20,336 nt of DNA from a virus, in IMG/VR virus record IMGVR_UViG_2162886007_000049, positions 1 to 20,336 of that record; one strand, given 5' to 3'. The notes beneath the pieces are model-generated. The model had not been told where the DNA came from and ran no database searches. It worked only from the letters and a program-made list of their open reading frames with translations. Positions 1 through 7,484 of this stretch are shown here, one piece after another. Numbering within the stretch: the first letter of the stretch is position 1; every line of letters starts with the position of its first letter. The translations under genes and the position numbers were made by a program.

Positions 1-1997
1 CCCACAGTAGCCATAACGATCTGCTGCTTAACCCACTCAATACCAGCCTGAACGAACGAGCCAATAACGGCATTCAGTACGGTGTTGGCGATATTGCCTA
101 GCGCATCTTGAAGGCTCATGGTGCCAGACAGGAGGCCGCCAAGAGCTTGGGTGCCAGCCGTTCCTAGCGCAGTAAGACCATCCATCAGTGCCTGATTACC
201 AGCAGACTGAGCCGCGAAACGCTGTGTTTCGATCTCCATCATGCGAGCGTTGTATTCGGTTTCTGCTTGTTCCTTGAGCGCGAGATAGTCTGTATCGCTC
301 AGCAACTTCATGTCGTTAACGGTTTGCAGATCTTTTAGCTGTTGCGTATACCCCTGAGTAGCTGCCGCAGCAGGATCTACGCGGGCAAGCGTATCCTTTG
401 CCGTCTTGGCATCATAGAAGGCGCCAGCAATATCTCGGATAGATTGGATCTGCTCTGGCGTGGCGTATTTGTTTAGGCTTAGCTGAGCCTGGTCCTGTGC
501 AAGCTCGCGTGCAGATTGGCCTACACTAGCAAGCTCAACACCTAGCTTTGTGAACGCTTTCTGGTTCGCCTCAATGCCGGTCTTCTCTTCGTTGGCTGCT
601 TTTTTTGCCTCTGCTTCTGCTTTCTTTGCAGCAGCAGCGGTTTCAGAGATGCCTTTCTTTTTTGATGCCGTAAGTGTCTTAGTTGCAGTATCTAGCTTGT
701 AGATTTCCGCACCAAGCTCTGCCGCCTGTGCTTTCTCTGCCTCCGTAGCAGCGCTTCCAAGTTTTTGAATAGCTAGAAGCTTAGCCTTGGCTTCTCCAGA
801 CAGTTTTGCTGCATCAGCTTCTTCCTTGAGCTTATCAATTGCCTTTTGCGAGTCTGTCTTTGGTCCGTTCTGTGGGGCAGTGATCTTTAGCTTGTCACCT
901 TCAGCCTTCTGCTCAGCAACCTTCCTGTTTTGGATTGCTTGAATTTCGTCATTGATTCCGTCGATTCTTGTTTTGGTTGCTGCTGCCGTAGCTGTGAGAC
1001 CAAACTTTATTTGAGTTGCATACTGCTGCTCAGCCGTTGCGCGCTCTGTTACAAGCTTGTTTAACTGCTGCTGGTCATCAAGCTGACCAGAAGATAGGCG
1101 AATACCTAGAGCTACGGCATCCAGAGCTTTAGCTAGTGCGCGAGAAGCTCCAGCAGCCTGGTCGATCTTGGATATCGCCACGCCCATAGAGTTGACGATT
1201 GCATTGCTTGCATCACCAACAGAGCGCGGTACATTCTTGAATTCAGCGTTAACTTTACCGGTCTGCTCTTGAATGGCAGTCAATACGCGGTCAATCGTCA
1301 ACTTGCCGTCAAGCATCTGCTGACGAAGTTCATTGAACGGAATACCAAGACCATCTGCGATCTTGCGGCCAAGTTCTGGCATCTGTTCAATGATTGAGTT
1401 GAATTCTTCGGCGCGAAGAGTGCCGCCTGCTACTGACTGACTGAATTGACGCAATGCAGCGCTGATCTCTTCTGCGCTTGAACCGCCAATCTTGCCAATC
1501 TTTTGCAGTGTGTCGGTCAGGCTAAGCACTTGATCACGAGTGACGCCAAGGCTAGTCAGGGATGCCGTCAGGCTTTCCCATAGCTTAATGGTTGTCGTTA
1601 AGTCAGAGCCACCAGCGGAAGAGATCTGGATCAGAGCTGCGTAGTTTGTCTTGGCGTCGGAAGAAGTAGCAGACAGGCGCTTAACTCGCGACTCAAGCAG
1701 CGTGAACTGCTCACTTAGCTTTTGCAGGTTAGCAATAGCCTGCACGGACACGATGCCGGCGATTGCGCCAGCCAGCGGAGTGATCGCCGTACCAAATTTA
1801 GACGACTCACTGCCGGCAGTAGACATGCTCTTGCCGAGAGTGTTCATGCTCTTGGATGAGTTAGCGGCAGCTTTGTCGGTCTTATTGAACCCAGTTTGTA
1901 GGCCATCTAGGCTCTTGTTGACATTCTGCGAGCCGGTTAAAACTTGCGCCGTCTCGATTTCAACTTGGTATTGGATGGATCCGGCACTGATAGTCAT
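1..1997 (-). CDS. Tail tape measure protein (3' end outside window)
   Basis: The frame is open from ATG at 1997 to the window edge, about 665 codons without a stop, so the C-terminus is missing. Residues about 75-270 match the tape-measure N-terminal domain of lambdoid siphophages: the stretch GGTLRAEEFNSIIEQMPELG followed by GIPFNELRQQMLDGKL is typical. A small hydrophobic patch (TPLAGAIAGIVSVQ) lies near residue 65-80. An Ala/Lys/Glu-rich coiled-coil region (KKAEAEAKKAANEEK) lies in the middle. The protein sets tail length and is threaded through the tail tube. Its ATG overlaps the stop of the upstream chaperone gene (ATGA), so the two are translationally coupled, as usual for this gene pair. 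The family call is firm; total length is unknown. Confidence 0.93.
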   Translation of the reverse strand, partial: MTISAGSIQYQVEIETAQVLTGSQNVNKSLDGLQTGFNKTDKAAANSSKSMNTLGKSMSTAGSESSKFGTAITPLAGAIAGIVSVQAIANLQKLSEQFTLLESRVKRLSATSSDAKTNYAALIQISSAGGSDLTTTIKLWESLTASLTSLGVTRDQVLSLTDTLQKIGKIGGSSAEEISAALRQFSQSVAGGTLRAEEFNSIIEQMPELGRKIADGLGIPFNELRQQMLDGKLTIDRVLTAIQEQTGKVNAEFKNVPRSVGDASNAIVNSMGVAISKIDQAAGASRALAKALDAVALGIRLSSGQLDDQQQLNKLVTERATAEQQYATQIKFGLTATAAATKTRIDGINDEIQAIQNRKVAEQKAEGDKLKITAPQNGPKTDSQKAIDKLKEEADAAKLSGEAKAKLLAIQKLGSAATEAEKAQAAELGAEIYKLDTATKTLTASKKKGISETAAAAKKAEAEAKKAANEEKTGIEANQKAFTKLGVELASVGQSARELAQDQAQLSLNKYATPEQIQSIRDIAGAFYDAKTAKDTLARVDPAAAATQGYTQQLKDLQTVNDMKLLSDTDYLALKEQAETEYNARMMEIETQRFAAQSAGNQALMDGLTALGTAGTQALGGLLSGTMSLQDALGNIANTVLNAVIGSFVQAGIEWVKQQIVMATV

Positions 1998-2617
1998 TTC
2001 TTCACCTGATACTGACGCAATCTGTTAATTTCTGCGAGGCGCGACATTGCTTCATCGTGTTCTTCTGGCGGCGGAAGAGTGTCAGGCTTTCCGAATTTTG
2101 ATTGCATGGCGCCAGAGAACTCTGTCATTGTCATCTGCCAGGCTTCGGCGCTAGACAGTCCGAGATGCGCGACGGCTTGAGAAACAAATTCGCGTGGCTT
2201 GAATTCCGGCACGAATTCTTCTTTGGGCTTTGCGATCAGTCTACCTTCCGGTTTCAGTCCGATAATCCCGTGACGCATGAGAGATCGGGCAATGTGAACC
2301 ATATCCTGAGAAGGCATAGCGCCAGGAACAAATGATCCCCACCTGCTACCCATATGGCCAAGCAGGGGTGTTACATCTTCATCACAGCAAGCCACGAGAA
2401 CGTCATAGGCCGTAGCCATGACTTCGCGCTCCCATGCCCTATACGCAGGCACAGGCCAAAACGGGTTTAATTTTGGGGCAGAGAACAGAAGGCTGAACTT
2501 TTCCACGATCTCGGATGGAGAGCCTAGAGAATCCATTGCGGCGAGGGAAGGCCTGAAGAGCCAGTCGTGATCACCGAAACTGACACCCAGTTCGCCAACC
2601 GATGTGATCGCTCTCAT
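1994..2617 (-). CDS. Tail assembly chaperone-like protein (DUF6246-like)
   Basis: This 207-residue protein sits directly before the tape measure gene and overlaps it by 4 bases, the usual position of the lambda G/T-type tail chaperone. It begins MRAITSVGELGV and has a Pro/Glu-rich tail (LPPPEEHDEAMSR). I recall similar proteins in Pseudomonas phages annotated as DUF6246; this is recollection, not a search result. The frame opens at 2653, but the ATG at 2617 is preferred because GGAAG (2628-2624) lies 6 nt upstream of it. Only one chaperone ORF is present, and I saw no convincing slippery heptamer for a longer frameshift product. The chaperone role is inferred from position. Confidence 0.75.
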   Translation of the reverse strand: MRAITSVGELGVSFGDHDWLFRPSLAAMDSLGSPSEIVEKFSLLFSAPKLNPFWPVPAYRAWEREVMATAYDVLVACCDEDVTPLLGHMGSRWGSFVPGAMPSQDMVHIARSLMRHGIIGLKPEGRLIAKPKEEFVPEFKPREFVSQAVAHLGLSSAEAWQMTMTEFSGAMQSKFGKPDTLPPPEEHDEAMSRLAEINRLRQYQVKK

Positions 2618-2643
2618 TTTTTTCTTCCAAAATATTGAAGTAC

Positions 2644-2652
2644 ATAATATCA
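2644..2652 (-). promoter_or_regulatory. Extended -10 promoter for chaperone/tape measure
   Basis: The minus strand reads TGATATTAT, an extended -10 (TGn plus TATTAT, 5 of 6 matches to TATAAT), about 27 nt before the chaperone ATG. No good -35 is visible 16-18 nt upstream. It would restart transcription after the terminator at 3866-3888 and the inserted plus-strand genes. The same form recurs before the holin and capsid operons. Confidence 0.5.
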
Positions 2653-2687
2653 TGGCAAGAATTCATTTATTTTCAGGGGTTGGCTAA

Positions 2688-3599
2688 TTGAGATCTACAA
2701 AAAAAGAAGAATTTTTAGAAAAGGCACGATCCGTTCATGGTGGAAGGTATGGCTATTCGAACGTGACCAAGTCGAGTTATAGGGATATCGTTTCTATCTA
2801 TTGCGATGTCCATGGTGAGTTTTCTCAGCGCGTAGCTTGCCATTTGAGAGGTCGTGGATGCCCGTCTTGTGGACTGAAATCAAGATCAGATAAGAGACGC
2901 CTGGACACAAAATCATTTTGTGATAGGGCCATGGTTATTCATGATGGATTTTATTTTTACGATTCCGTAGTTTACGAAAATATGTTCACGCCGGTTAAAA
3001 TTATATGTCGTGAGCACGGATCATTTATGCAGTCGCCGTCTTCTCATTTTAACGGAAGCGGGTGCCCTACGTGCGGCACAAAAAAGGCAAGAGATCATCA
3101 TCAGCACACGCTAGATGATTTCATCAGCAGGGCAAAAAATGTCCACGGGGAAAAGTACGAATATGGCAAGGCAATTTATATTGAAAGCAAGGAAAAATTA
3201 TGCATAACGTGCCCGTCGCATGGTGATTTTTTTCAGATTGCCGCTTATCACCTGTCAGGAAATGGATGCCCATCTTGCAGTCGAACTGGATTCAATCCTG
3301 GAAAAAATGGATATCTTTACCTGTTAAAGTCTTCAGACGGCTCACTGTTAAAAATAGGAGTAAGCCATAATCTCAGACAGAGATTTAGTAGGCTGACTGC
3401 AAAAACTCCATTTTCATTCACGATTGAATTTACATCGTTCATGAGTGGGCAAGACGCAGCAAGGCTAGAAAAAGAGATTCTTGGTAGATTCATGAGCGCT
3501 GGATTTACTGGGTTCGACGGAGCTACTGAGTGGCTTCGGTATGACGACGAGATCATGAAATATTTCAAAGATCATGAGCTCAGCGTGTTGACGCACTGA
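2688..3599 (+). CDS. Putative homing endonuclease: three DUF723-type repeats plus GIY-YIG-like domain
   Basis: This 303-residue protein lies on the strand opposite the tail genes, between the tail tube and chaperone genes. It has three tandem repeats with an exact 68-residue period: conserved HG at 42/43, 110/111 and 178/179, and GCPxC cysteine pairs at 58/61, 126/129 and 194/197. These are DUF723-like zinc-binding modules, expected to bind DNA. The C-terminus has a GIY-YIG/T5orf172-like core: GYLYLLK at 208-214, KIGVS at 222-226, Arg230/Arg232, Glu261 and a TEW motif at 280-282. TTG at 2688 is the start because no ATG fits and AGGGG (2675-2679) lies 8 nt upstream. It looks more AT-rich than the neighbouring structural genes. 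It is most likely a freestanding selfish nuclease. Confidence 0.8.
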   Translation: MRSTKKEEFLEKARSVHGGRYGYSNVTKSSYRDIVSIYCDVHGEFSQRVACHLRGRGCPSCGLKSRSDKRRLDTKSFCDRAMVIHDGFYFYDSVVYENMFTPVKIICREHGSFMQSPSSHFNGSGCPTCGTKKARDHHQHTLDDFISRAKNVHGEKYEYGKAIYIESKEKLCITCPSHGDFFQIAAYHLSGNGCPSCSRTGFNPGKNGYLYLLKSSDGSLLKIGVSHNLRQRFSRLTAKTPFSFTIEFTSFMSGQDAARLEKEILGRFMSAGFTGFDGATEWLRYDDEIMKYFKDHELSVLTH

Positions 3600-3615
3600 A
3601 TAAAATAGATACACT
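3588..3615 (+). promoter_or_regulatory. Sigma70-type promoter for the 69-residue gene
   Basis: TTGACG (3588-3593), a 16-nt spacer and TACACT (3610-3615) lie just upstream of the 69-residue ORF. The -35 is inside the last codons of the endonuclease gene, so the small gene can be expressed on its own. Confidence 0.55.
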
Positions 3616-3646
3616 ACGCTAACTCAAACGAATTCAAGGATGTGAA

Positions 3647-3856
3647 ATGCTTACTCTGATGCTGGTGGTTGGCTTGTGTTCTGACGTTGGCTGCGATTAC
3701 ATTGACCTCACGGCAAGAGAGGCAGTAGCTAGCGATGCCGACTGCTTTCAAAAGGCCGAGGCGTACAACTCATATAACCGGTCAATTGGTGAGGATCCTA
3801 GATTCGCCTGCATAGAGCCAAGCAAGTACATCTTGTTAGCGAAGAAGGAAATCTGA
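3647..3856 (+). CDS. Small Cys-containing protein, function unknown
   Basis: This 69-residue ORF has a good ribosome binding site (AAGGA, 3636-3640, 6 nt before the ATG), its own promoter and a terminator just after its stop. The N-terminus is hydrophobic (MLTLMLVVGLC) and could be a short membrane anchor or export signal. There are four cysteines at residues 11, 16, 33 and 54, which could form disulfides if exported. It travels with the upstream nuclease gene on the plus strand, opposite the tail genes, so it may have arrived with it. I do not recognise the family. Confidence 0.6.
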   Translation: MLTLMLVVGLCSDVGCDYIDLTAREAVASDADCFQKAEAYNSYNRSIGEDPRFACIEPSKYILLAKKEI

Positions 3857-3865
3857 ACCAATAAA

Positions 3866-3888
3866 AAAGGCCCCGCTTAGGGGCCTTT
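3866..3888. terminator. Bidirectional intrinsic terminator after the major tail gene
   Basis: The stem AAAGGCCCC / GGGGCCTTT (3866-3874 with 3880-3888) has a 5-nt loop. Read on the minus strand it is followed by six T (3868-3863), a strong terminator for the major tail gene ending at 3904. On the plus strand the T tract is only TTTGTGT, so it is weaker for the 69-residue gene. Confidence 0.85.
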
Positions 3889-3903
3889 GTGTATCTACTG
3901 CGT

Positions 3904-4635
3904 TTAAGCCACGACTGTAACCACAGTAGTGTCGCTCTTGGTAGGATCAACCACCGATGTTGCCGTGATGGTAGAAGTACCGACAGCCACACCAGTTACA
4001 CGACCGCTAGAGTTCACAGTGGCATTTGCTGGCGTTCCTGAAGTCCAGACTACTGCTTGGTTAGCGGCGGCAGGAAGAACAGCAGAGTCGATGTTGGTCA
4101 CATTACCAACGGCTACAGTTGCAGTGGCTGGAGTTGTCACGACGGATGTAACGGCTATTGGAGTATCTTCAACAATTACGCTAGCCAGACCACCCGGGCG
4201 AGACGTTGCACTTGCAGTGATTGAATAAGTAGCGATATCATCGTACGGGAACTCTTGGCTGAATTCTGTGAGCACGCAGAAGCCAATTACGGTGTTGATT
4301 GGACCGGTAAGGCGGATCCATACGTACGGCTGAGGGTCGGTTACGAAGTGCTCAAACAGCAACTGCTGATTGGATGTAGTACCATCGTCGCGTTTAGTTA
4401 CGCCGTCAATCGACACTTCGAACGTCTTGTACGTGATCAGAGTATCTCGGAAGCTGCCTACAGAGTCATCTGCGGTAGCGTCAACGGTATCAGCGCTCAT
4501 GGTCAGCGATTTGTTGCGAGCGGCACCCAGCGGAAGCCATGTCAGCGTCATCGGATCAACATCGCCGCAAGCTAGAGCAAATTCTGCGAGAACGCTCTTA
4601 CCTACGAATTTAGAACTTGCACAGTTAAGGGCCAT
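3904..4635 (-). CDS. Major tail tube protein with C-terminal Ig-like (Big_2) domain
   Basis: This 243-residue protein lies between the tail terminator-like gene and the chaperone/tape measure pair, the standard place for the tail tube subunit. Residues 1-150 form the tube domain. Residues about 160-243 are a bacterial Ig-like group 2 domain, shown by repeated Thr/Val/Ala strands, ATVNSSGRVTGVAVGTSTITAT and a final TVVTVVA. Such domains decorate tail tubes and are thought to help weak binding to cell-surface sugars. GGAGG lies 8 nt before the ATG. A strong terminator follows the stop, which would favour high expression of this gene relative to the downstream tail genes. Confidence 0.88.
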   Translation of the reverse strand: MALNCASSKFVGKSVLAEFALACGDVDPMTLTWLPLGAARNKSLTMSADTVDATADDSVGSFRDTLITYKTFEVSIDGVTKRDDGTTSNQQLLFEHFVTDPQPYVWIRLTGPINTVIGFCVLTEFSQEFPYDDIATYSITASATSRPGGLASVIVEDTPIAVTSVVTTPATATVAVGNVTNIDSAVLPAAANQAVVWTSGTPANATVNSSGRVTGVAVGTSTITATSVVDPTKSDTTVVTVVA

Positions 4636-4700
4636 TCTCGGCGCCTCCTATAAGGTTGTTGAGTATCGCCCACAACTGAGCGTATATTTCAAGCAATAGT

Positions 4701-5087
4701 TTAACACGTAAGCTCGAAATTAATTTCTAGCCACGGTCGGTTTGTCTCTGTGTAATAAGGCCCCTGAATGCTTCCAAGTGCTCGAATTTGCATCATGCAG
4801 TTAGTCGAGAAGTTGGAAATGGCGGCGTCGAATAGTGATTCAATGAATAGCTCGGCGGCCTCAGTATCACCAAGAGCCCTGCCATTTGAGCGACCAGTTA
4901 CAATCACGCGAATATGCGGATACTGGATTTCACCATTTGGCGAGCGTCCAGAGTCAGACCAGACAGCTACAAACTTCTTTGTGGAGTTATTTGTTTCTTC
5001 CCACATCCCACGACTAATCGTATAGCCGGCAGTTGAAACATAAGCCTCTAGCCAGTCGCGGAACAGGTTGATTGGTGTGTGACTCAT
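4701..5087 (-). CDS. Putative tail terminator / tail completion protein
   Basis: This 128-residue protein sits between an HK97 gp10-like protein and the major tail protein, where siphophages carry the tail terminator (lambda gpU-like) gene. The start MSHTPINLFRDWLEAYV and an ending with PWLEINFEL fit the short alpha/beta proteins of this class. The assignment depends on position more than on a motif. Its ATG overlaps the previous stop (TAATG), so it is translationally coupled. It should cap the tail and help join it to the head. Confidence 0.65.
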   Translation of the reverse strand: MSHTPINLFRDWLEAYVSTAGYTISRGMWEETNNSTKKFVAVWSDSGRSPNGEIQYPHIRVIVTGRSNGRALGDTEAAELFIESLFDAAISNFSTNCMMQIRALGSIQGPYYTETNRPWLEINFELTC

Positions 5088-5500
5088 TAGACTTTCATCC
5101 CGCGTTGAATGATTGCATCGATTGCCGCTCGAGCATCAGAATCTTCGAATGCCTTGCGCAGAAACTCAGGCTCACCGTCTTTATCCCAAAAATTACCACG
5201 AGACGGATCTGATTTTGATCGTGGAGTATTTGTTCCGAGAAGGGTGCCTTTTGCATCATGTACGGCAGCGGCATATGCAGCGGTGTATCCAATAGCTCCA
5301 ACAACCCTAGTGCCATAAGCCGTAATCTTTCTGTACTGGCTGTTGATTAAGTTCGAGGTGTCGATAGGCGTCATGGTTGCAGCAAATGCTGATGCCTCAA
5401 TAAGCACCTCCGTCAGAGTCTTCTCTGCTTTAGGGCCGGATATGTCACCGAACACTCTGCGTAATTGCTGACGAACTTCCTTCAACCCCTTAACCGGCAT
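5087..5500 (-). CDS. HK97 gp10-like head-tail connection protein
   Basis: This 137-residue protein has features of the HK97 gp10 family: an N-terminal helix beginning MPVKGLKEVRQQLRRVF, a central segment with YAAAVHDAKG, and a C-terminal GEPEFLRKAFEDS pattern. Family members act at the head-tail junction during completion of the particle. It is coupled to both neighbours by TGATG and TAATG overlaps, in a run of four short joining genes. Length is normal for the family. Confidence 0.78.
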   Translation of the reverse strand: MPVKGLKEVRQQLRRVFGDISGPKAEKTLTEVLIEASAFAATMTPIDTSNLINSQYRKITAYGTRVVGAIGYTAAYAAAVHDAKGTLLGTNTPRSKSDPSRGNFWDKDGEPEFLRKAFEDSDARAAIDAIIQRGMKV

Positions 5501-5844
5501 CAGACAGTCTCCAGATCGTACTCATCCTCATAACCCATGGCAGACATACCATGACGAGCTATCTTGCGAATCTCTGCGGCCGATACTGCATCCCATGCTT
5601 GGGCGGTAGTGTCGCCGTATGCGATGCGGTCTAGGTATTGGGGGCGAACATCGCCAGTGTAATAGATATCGCGAGTCACGAACTCTGCGCCTTCAGTGTC
5701 GCGTGATTGGCGCGATACGCCCTCATGCCCGCAAAGGATGGTGTACGGGGTTCCGTATGTTACGCCACCGCCCCAGTCGGCTTCGGCGAGCCTTGGATAG
5801 ATCGTTGCGGTGTCGATCATGTACCACGCGGACATGAAGGCCAT
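5500..5844 (-). CDS. Putative head-tail joining / stopper protein
   Basis: This 114-residue protein starts MAFMSAWYMIDTATIYPRL and includes TRDIYYTGDVRPQYLDRI. The frame opens upstream at 5874, but ATG 5844 is chosen because it overlaps the previous stop (TGATG) and has GGGAAG 8 nt upstream. Its place between the adaptor-like protein and the gp10-like protein suggests a stopper or neck protein. No catalytic motif is seen. Function is inferred from gene order only. Confidence 0.6.
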   Translation of the reverse strand: MAFMSAWYMIDTATIYPRLAEADWGGGVTYGTPYTILCGHEGVSRQSRDTEGAEFVTRDIYYTGDVRPQYLDRIAYGDTTAQAWDAVSAAEIRKIARHGMSAMGYEDEYDLETV

Positions 5845-6233
5845 CAGCAGCACTTCCCGCCAGTCGAAACCCACAGACCAGCAGATGTGCCAGGCTCTGG
5901 AGGGATTATGGAAGTGGTGCAGCCGCTGGTGTCGAGCGCATTCAGTAGCGAACGCAGTGAACGATAGCCATCAGTAAACGACTTGTAACGGAAGGACTGA
6001 GACGCGCCACTAGGTGCCGTCTGGCTGGAGATGTACTTGTCGCCAGAGACGAACCCGAACATTCCAAGCGCGTACAGGTAGATCAGCATCTGGGTGGATG
6101 CAGGATAGCCAGCACCATCAAGGCACGGCTGAATGATCGCAACCGTATCAAGCCATGCCTGCAAGATGAATGTTGGTGGAATTGGTACGCCGATGCTGGC
6201 GAGATATTCTTGAAGCTGCTCTAGCGTCGGCAT
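5844..6233 (-). CDS. Putative head-tail adaptor protein
   Basis: This 129-residue protein (MPTLEQLQEYLASIGVPIPP) is the first gene of the tail/joining operon, where head-tail adaptors of the gp6/gp15 type usually lie. It is mainly helical in appearance, with a hydrophobic stretch MLIYLYALGMFGFV and a C-terminus rich in Gly, Ser and Cys. A GTG at 6242 would add three residues, but ATG 6233 is better placed: AGGTGG (6244-6239) lies 5 nt upstream. The stop overlaps the next ATG. The role is inferred from position. Confidence 0.6.
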   Translation of the reverse strand: MPTLEQLQEYLASIGVPIPPTFILQAWLDTVAIIQPCLDGAGYPASTQMLIYLYALGMFGFVSGDKYISSQTAPSGASQSFRYKSFTDGYRSLRSLLNALDTSGCTTSIIPPEPGTSAGLWVSTGGKCC

Positions 6234-6261
6234 TTTCGCCACCTGGAAAATAGTTTCCCAT

Positions 6262-6270
6262 ATTTTAGCA
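6262..6270 (-). promoter_or_regulatory. Extended -10 promoter for the head-tail/tail operon
   Basis: The minus strand reads TGCTAAAAT, a TGn extension plus TAAAAT, ending 28 nt before the first ATG of the operon. No convincing -35 is seen. It is divergent from the TTGACG promoter of the phaZ island. Confidence 0.45.
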
Positions 6271-6277
6271 CGGGCTA

Positions 6278-6306
6278 TTGACGTAGAATCTGCGAGGGAA
6301 TAGCCT
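6278..6306 (+). promoter_or_regulatory. Candidate promoter for the 48-residue ORF and phaZ
   Basis: TTGACG (6278-6283) is followed after 17 nt by TAGCCT (6301-6306). The -35 is good and the -10 weak (3 of 6). It lies 34 nt before the small ORF and is the only reasonable candidate in this divergent gap. Confidence 0.35.
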
Positions 6307-6340
6307 ACGAATCACGCAATAAAACCACAGGAAAAACGAC

Positions 6341-6487
6341 ATGACCTTCACCGTACAGAAAGCCCGTAACACCTTCACCGTCACCAGCGTCGAAATGATC
6401 ATCGGCAGCTTCAAGACAGAACAGGAAGCCCAAGCCGAAGCGGATCGAATGACAGCAGAATACGAGCGCGTGCTGAGTTTCTTGTAG
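6341..6487 (+). CDS. Small protein upstream of phaZ, function unknown
   Basis: This 48-residue ORF encodes MTFTVQKARNTFTVTSVEMI, then GSFKTEQEAQAEADRM and an acidic helix. AGGAA (6329-6333) lies 7 nt before the ATG, and the phaZ start follows 20 nt after its stop, so the two look like an operon. The second half is Glu/Ala-rich and probably helical; the first half looks like short beta strands. No domain is recognised. It could be a regulator or simply a small cargo gene. Confidence 0.55.
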   Translation: MTFTVQKARNTFTVTSVEMIIGSFKTEQEAQAEADRMTAEYERVLSFL

Positions 6488-6507
6488 TTTTAATCAAAGG
6501 AATGACG

Positions 6508-7335
6508 ATGAGCTGCTTAACGGAAATAAAAACAACACCATTCGTTTACCGCACAGTCATTATCGACGGACAGACAATCCGCACGGCTGTACGTCCGGGC
6601 AAGTCAACTCTTACGCCGCTGCTGATCTTTAACGGCATAGGCGCATCACTGGAGCTTGTGTTTCCATTCGTTGCTGCGCTTGATCCGGATCTTGAGGTGA
6701 TTGCGTTCGACGTGCCTGGAGTCGGCGGATCGGCAACACCTCTGCTGCCTTACACATTCAGCAGTCTTGCACGACTAGTTACACGCATGCTTGATGTGCT
6801 GGATTACGACGAGGTAACGGTTGCAGGCGTTTCATGGGGCGGTTTCCTTGCTCAGCAGTTCGCCTATGACCATCCTAAGCGCTGCACCAAGCTCATCCTA
6901 GCAGCTACCTCTTCAGGCGTGACGATGGTTCCGCCATCGATGAAGGTTCTGATGCTGATGGCGAGTCCTGAGCGCTACACGAACCATGAGCATATGGCTG
7001 CAATTGCGCCTGAGATTTACGGCGGGTCGTTTCGGAATAATCCTGAGCTGTGCATAAGTTACGCCAACAAAATGAAGGCGCCAACATCGCAACTCGGGTA
7101 CAAGCTCCAAGGTATGGCGGTCTGGTGGTGGTCATCGGCATTCTGGCTGCACAAGATCAAGCAACCGACTCTAGTTTTAGCTGGCAATGACGATCCGATC
7201 ATTCCGCTAGTCAATATGGAATTCATCGCTAGACGTATTCCTAACGCTGAAATGCACATCATTGACGACGGGCATTTGTTTCTGGTGACTAAGGCTAAGG
7301 AGATTTCGCCGAAAATAATGAAATTTCTTGCTTGA
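6508..7335 (+). CDS. phaZ: PhaZ-like intracellular medium-chain PHA depolymerase (alpha/beta hydrolase)
   Basis: This 275-residue alpha/beta hydrolase closely follows Pseudomonas PhaZ as I remember it: the segments IRTAVRPGK, TPLLIFNGIGASLELVFPF and DPDLEVIAFDVPGVGGS, and the C-terminal LHKIKQPTLVLAGNDDP and IIDDGHLFLVTKA. The nucleophile is Ser109 in GVSWGG (107-112). The acid is probably Asp229 in NDDPIIP, and the base His256 in DDGHLF. P. putida PhaZ has Ser102, Asp221 and His248 at similar spacing. NGIGA (42-46) would form the oxyanion site, and residues about 143-213 the lid. The length is nearly full (PhaZ about 283). PhaZ releases hydroxyacids from stored polyester granules in the cytoplasm. 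ATG 6508 is preferred over 6502 because AAGGA (6497-6501) is 6 nt away. It lies opposite the structural genes as cargo. Confidence 0.88.
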   Translation: MSCLTEIKTTPFVYRTVIIDGQTIRTAVRPGKSTLTPLLIFNGIGASLELVFPFVAALDPDLEVIAFDVPGVGGSATPLLPYTFSSLARLVTRMLDVLDYDEVTVAGVSWGGFLAQQFAYDHPKRCTKLILAATSSGVTMVPPSMKVLMLMASPERYTNHEHMAAIAPEIYGGSFRNNPELCISYANKMKAPTSQLGYKLQGMAVWWWSSAFWLHKIKQPTLVLAGNDDPIIPLVNMEFIARRIPNAEMHIIDDGHLFLVTKAKEISPKIMKFLA

Positions 7336-7421
7336 CGGGATTAGATTGAGAGTCTAGTCTCTGAGTTAAGCAAGACAAGCGCCCTGAACATCAGGCCCAC
7401 AAACAAACCGAGGACACGACC

Positions 7422-7454
7422 ATGCTATGGCTCCTGCTGCTTATCCTGATCTAA
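7422..7454 (+). CDS. Ten-residue hydrophobic peptide ORF (MLWLLLLILI)
   Basis: ATG to TAA spans 11 codons. GAGGA (7410-7414) lies 7 nt upstream, an ideal ribosome binding site, and an intrinsic terminator begins 3 nt after the stop. Apart from Met and Trp the peptide is only Leu and Ile, enough for half a membrane span. It may be a membrane micropeptide or a leader peptide. An 86-nt leader separates it from phaZ; that leader contains a small CCTGA-aca-TCAGG hairpin (7384-7396) and no clear promoter, so it may share the phaZ transcript. Confidence 0.4.
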   Translation: MLWLLLLILI

Positions 7455-7457
7455 AAC

Positions 7458-7483
7458 AAAGCCCTCCAAGTGAGGGCTTTTTT
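7458..7483 (+). terminator. Intrinsic terminator of the phaZ island
   Basis: The stem AAAGCCCTC / GAGGGCTTT (7458-7466 with 7472-7480) has a 5-nt loop and six T (7478-7483). The stem is identical to that of the terminator at 11428-11452. It ends the plus-strand island, facing two minus-strand small genes. Confidence 0.88.
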
Positions 7484-7484
7484 A

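Noticed and set aside
4255-4699. Plus-strand frames of 106 and 109 codons opposite the major tail gene
   Set aside because: Antisense shadows with no ribosome site; the tail protein frame is secure.
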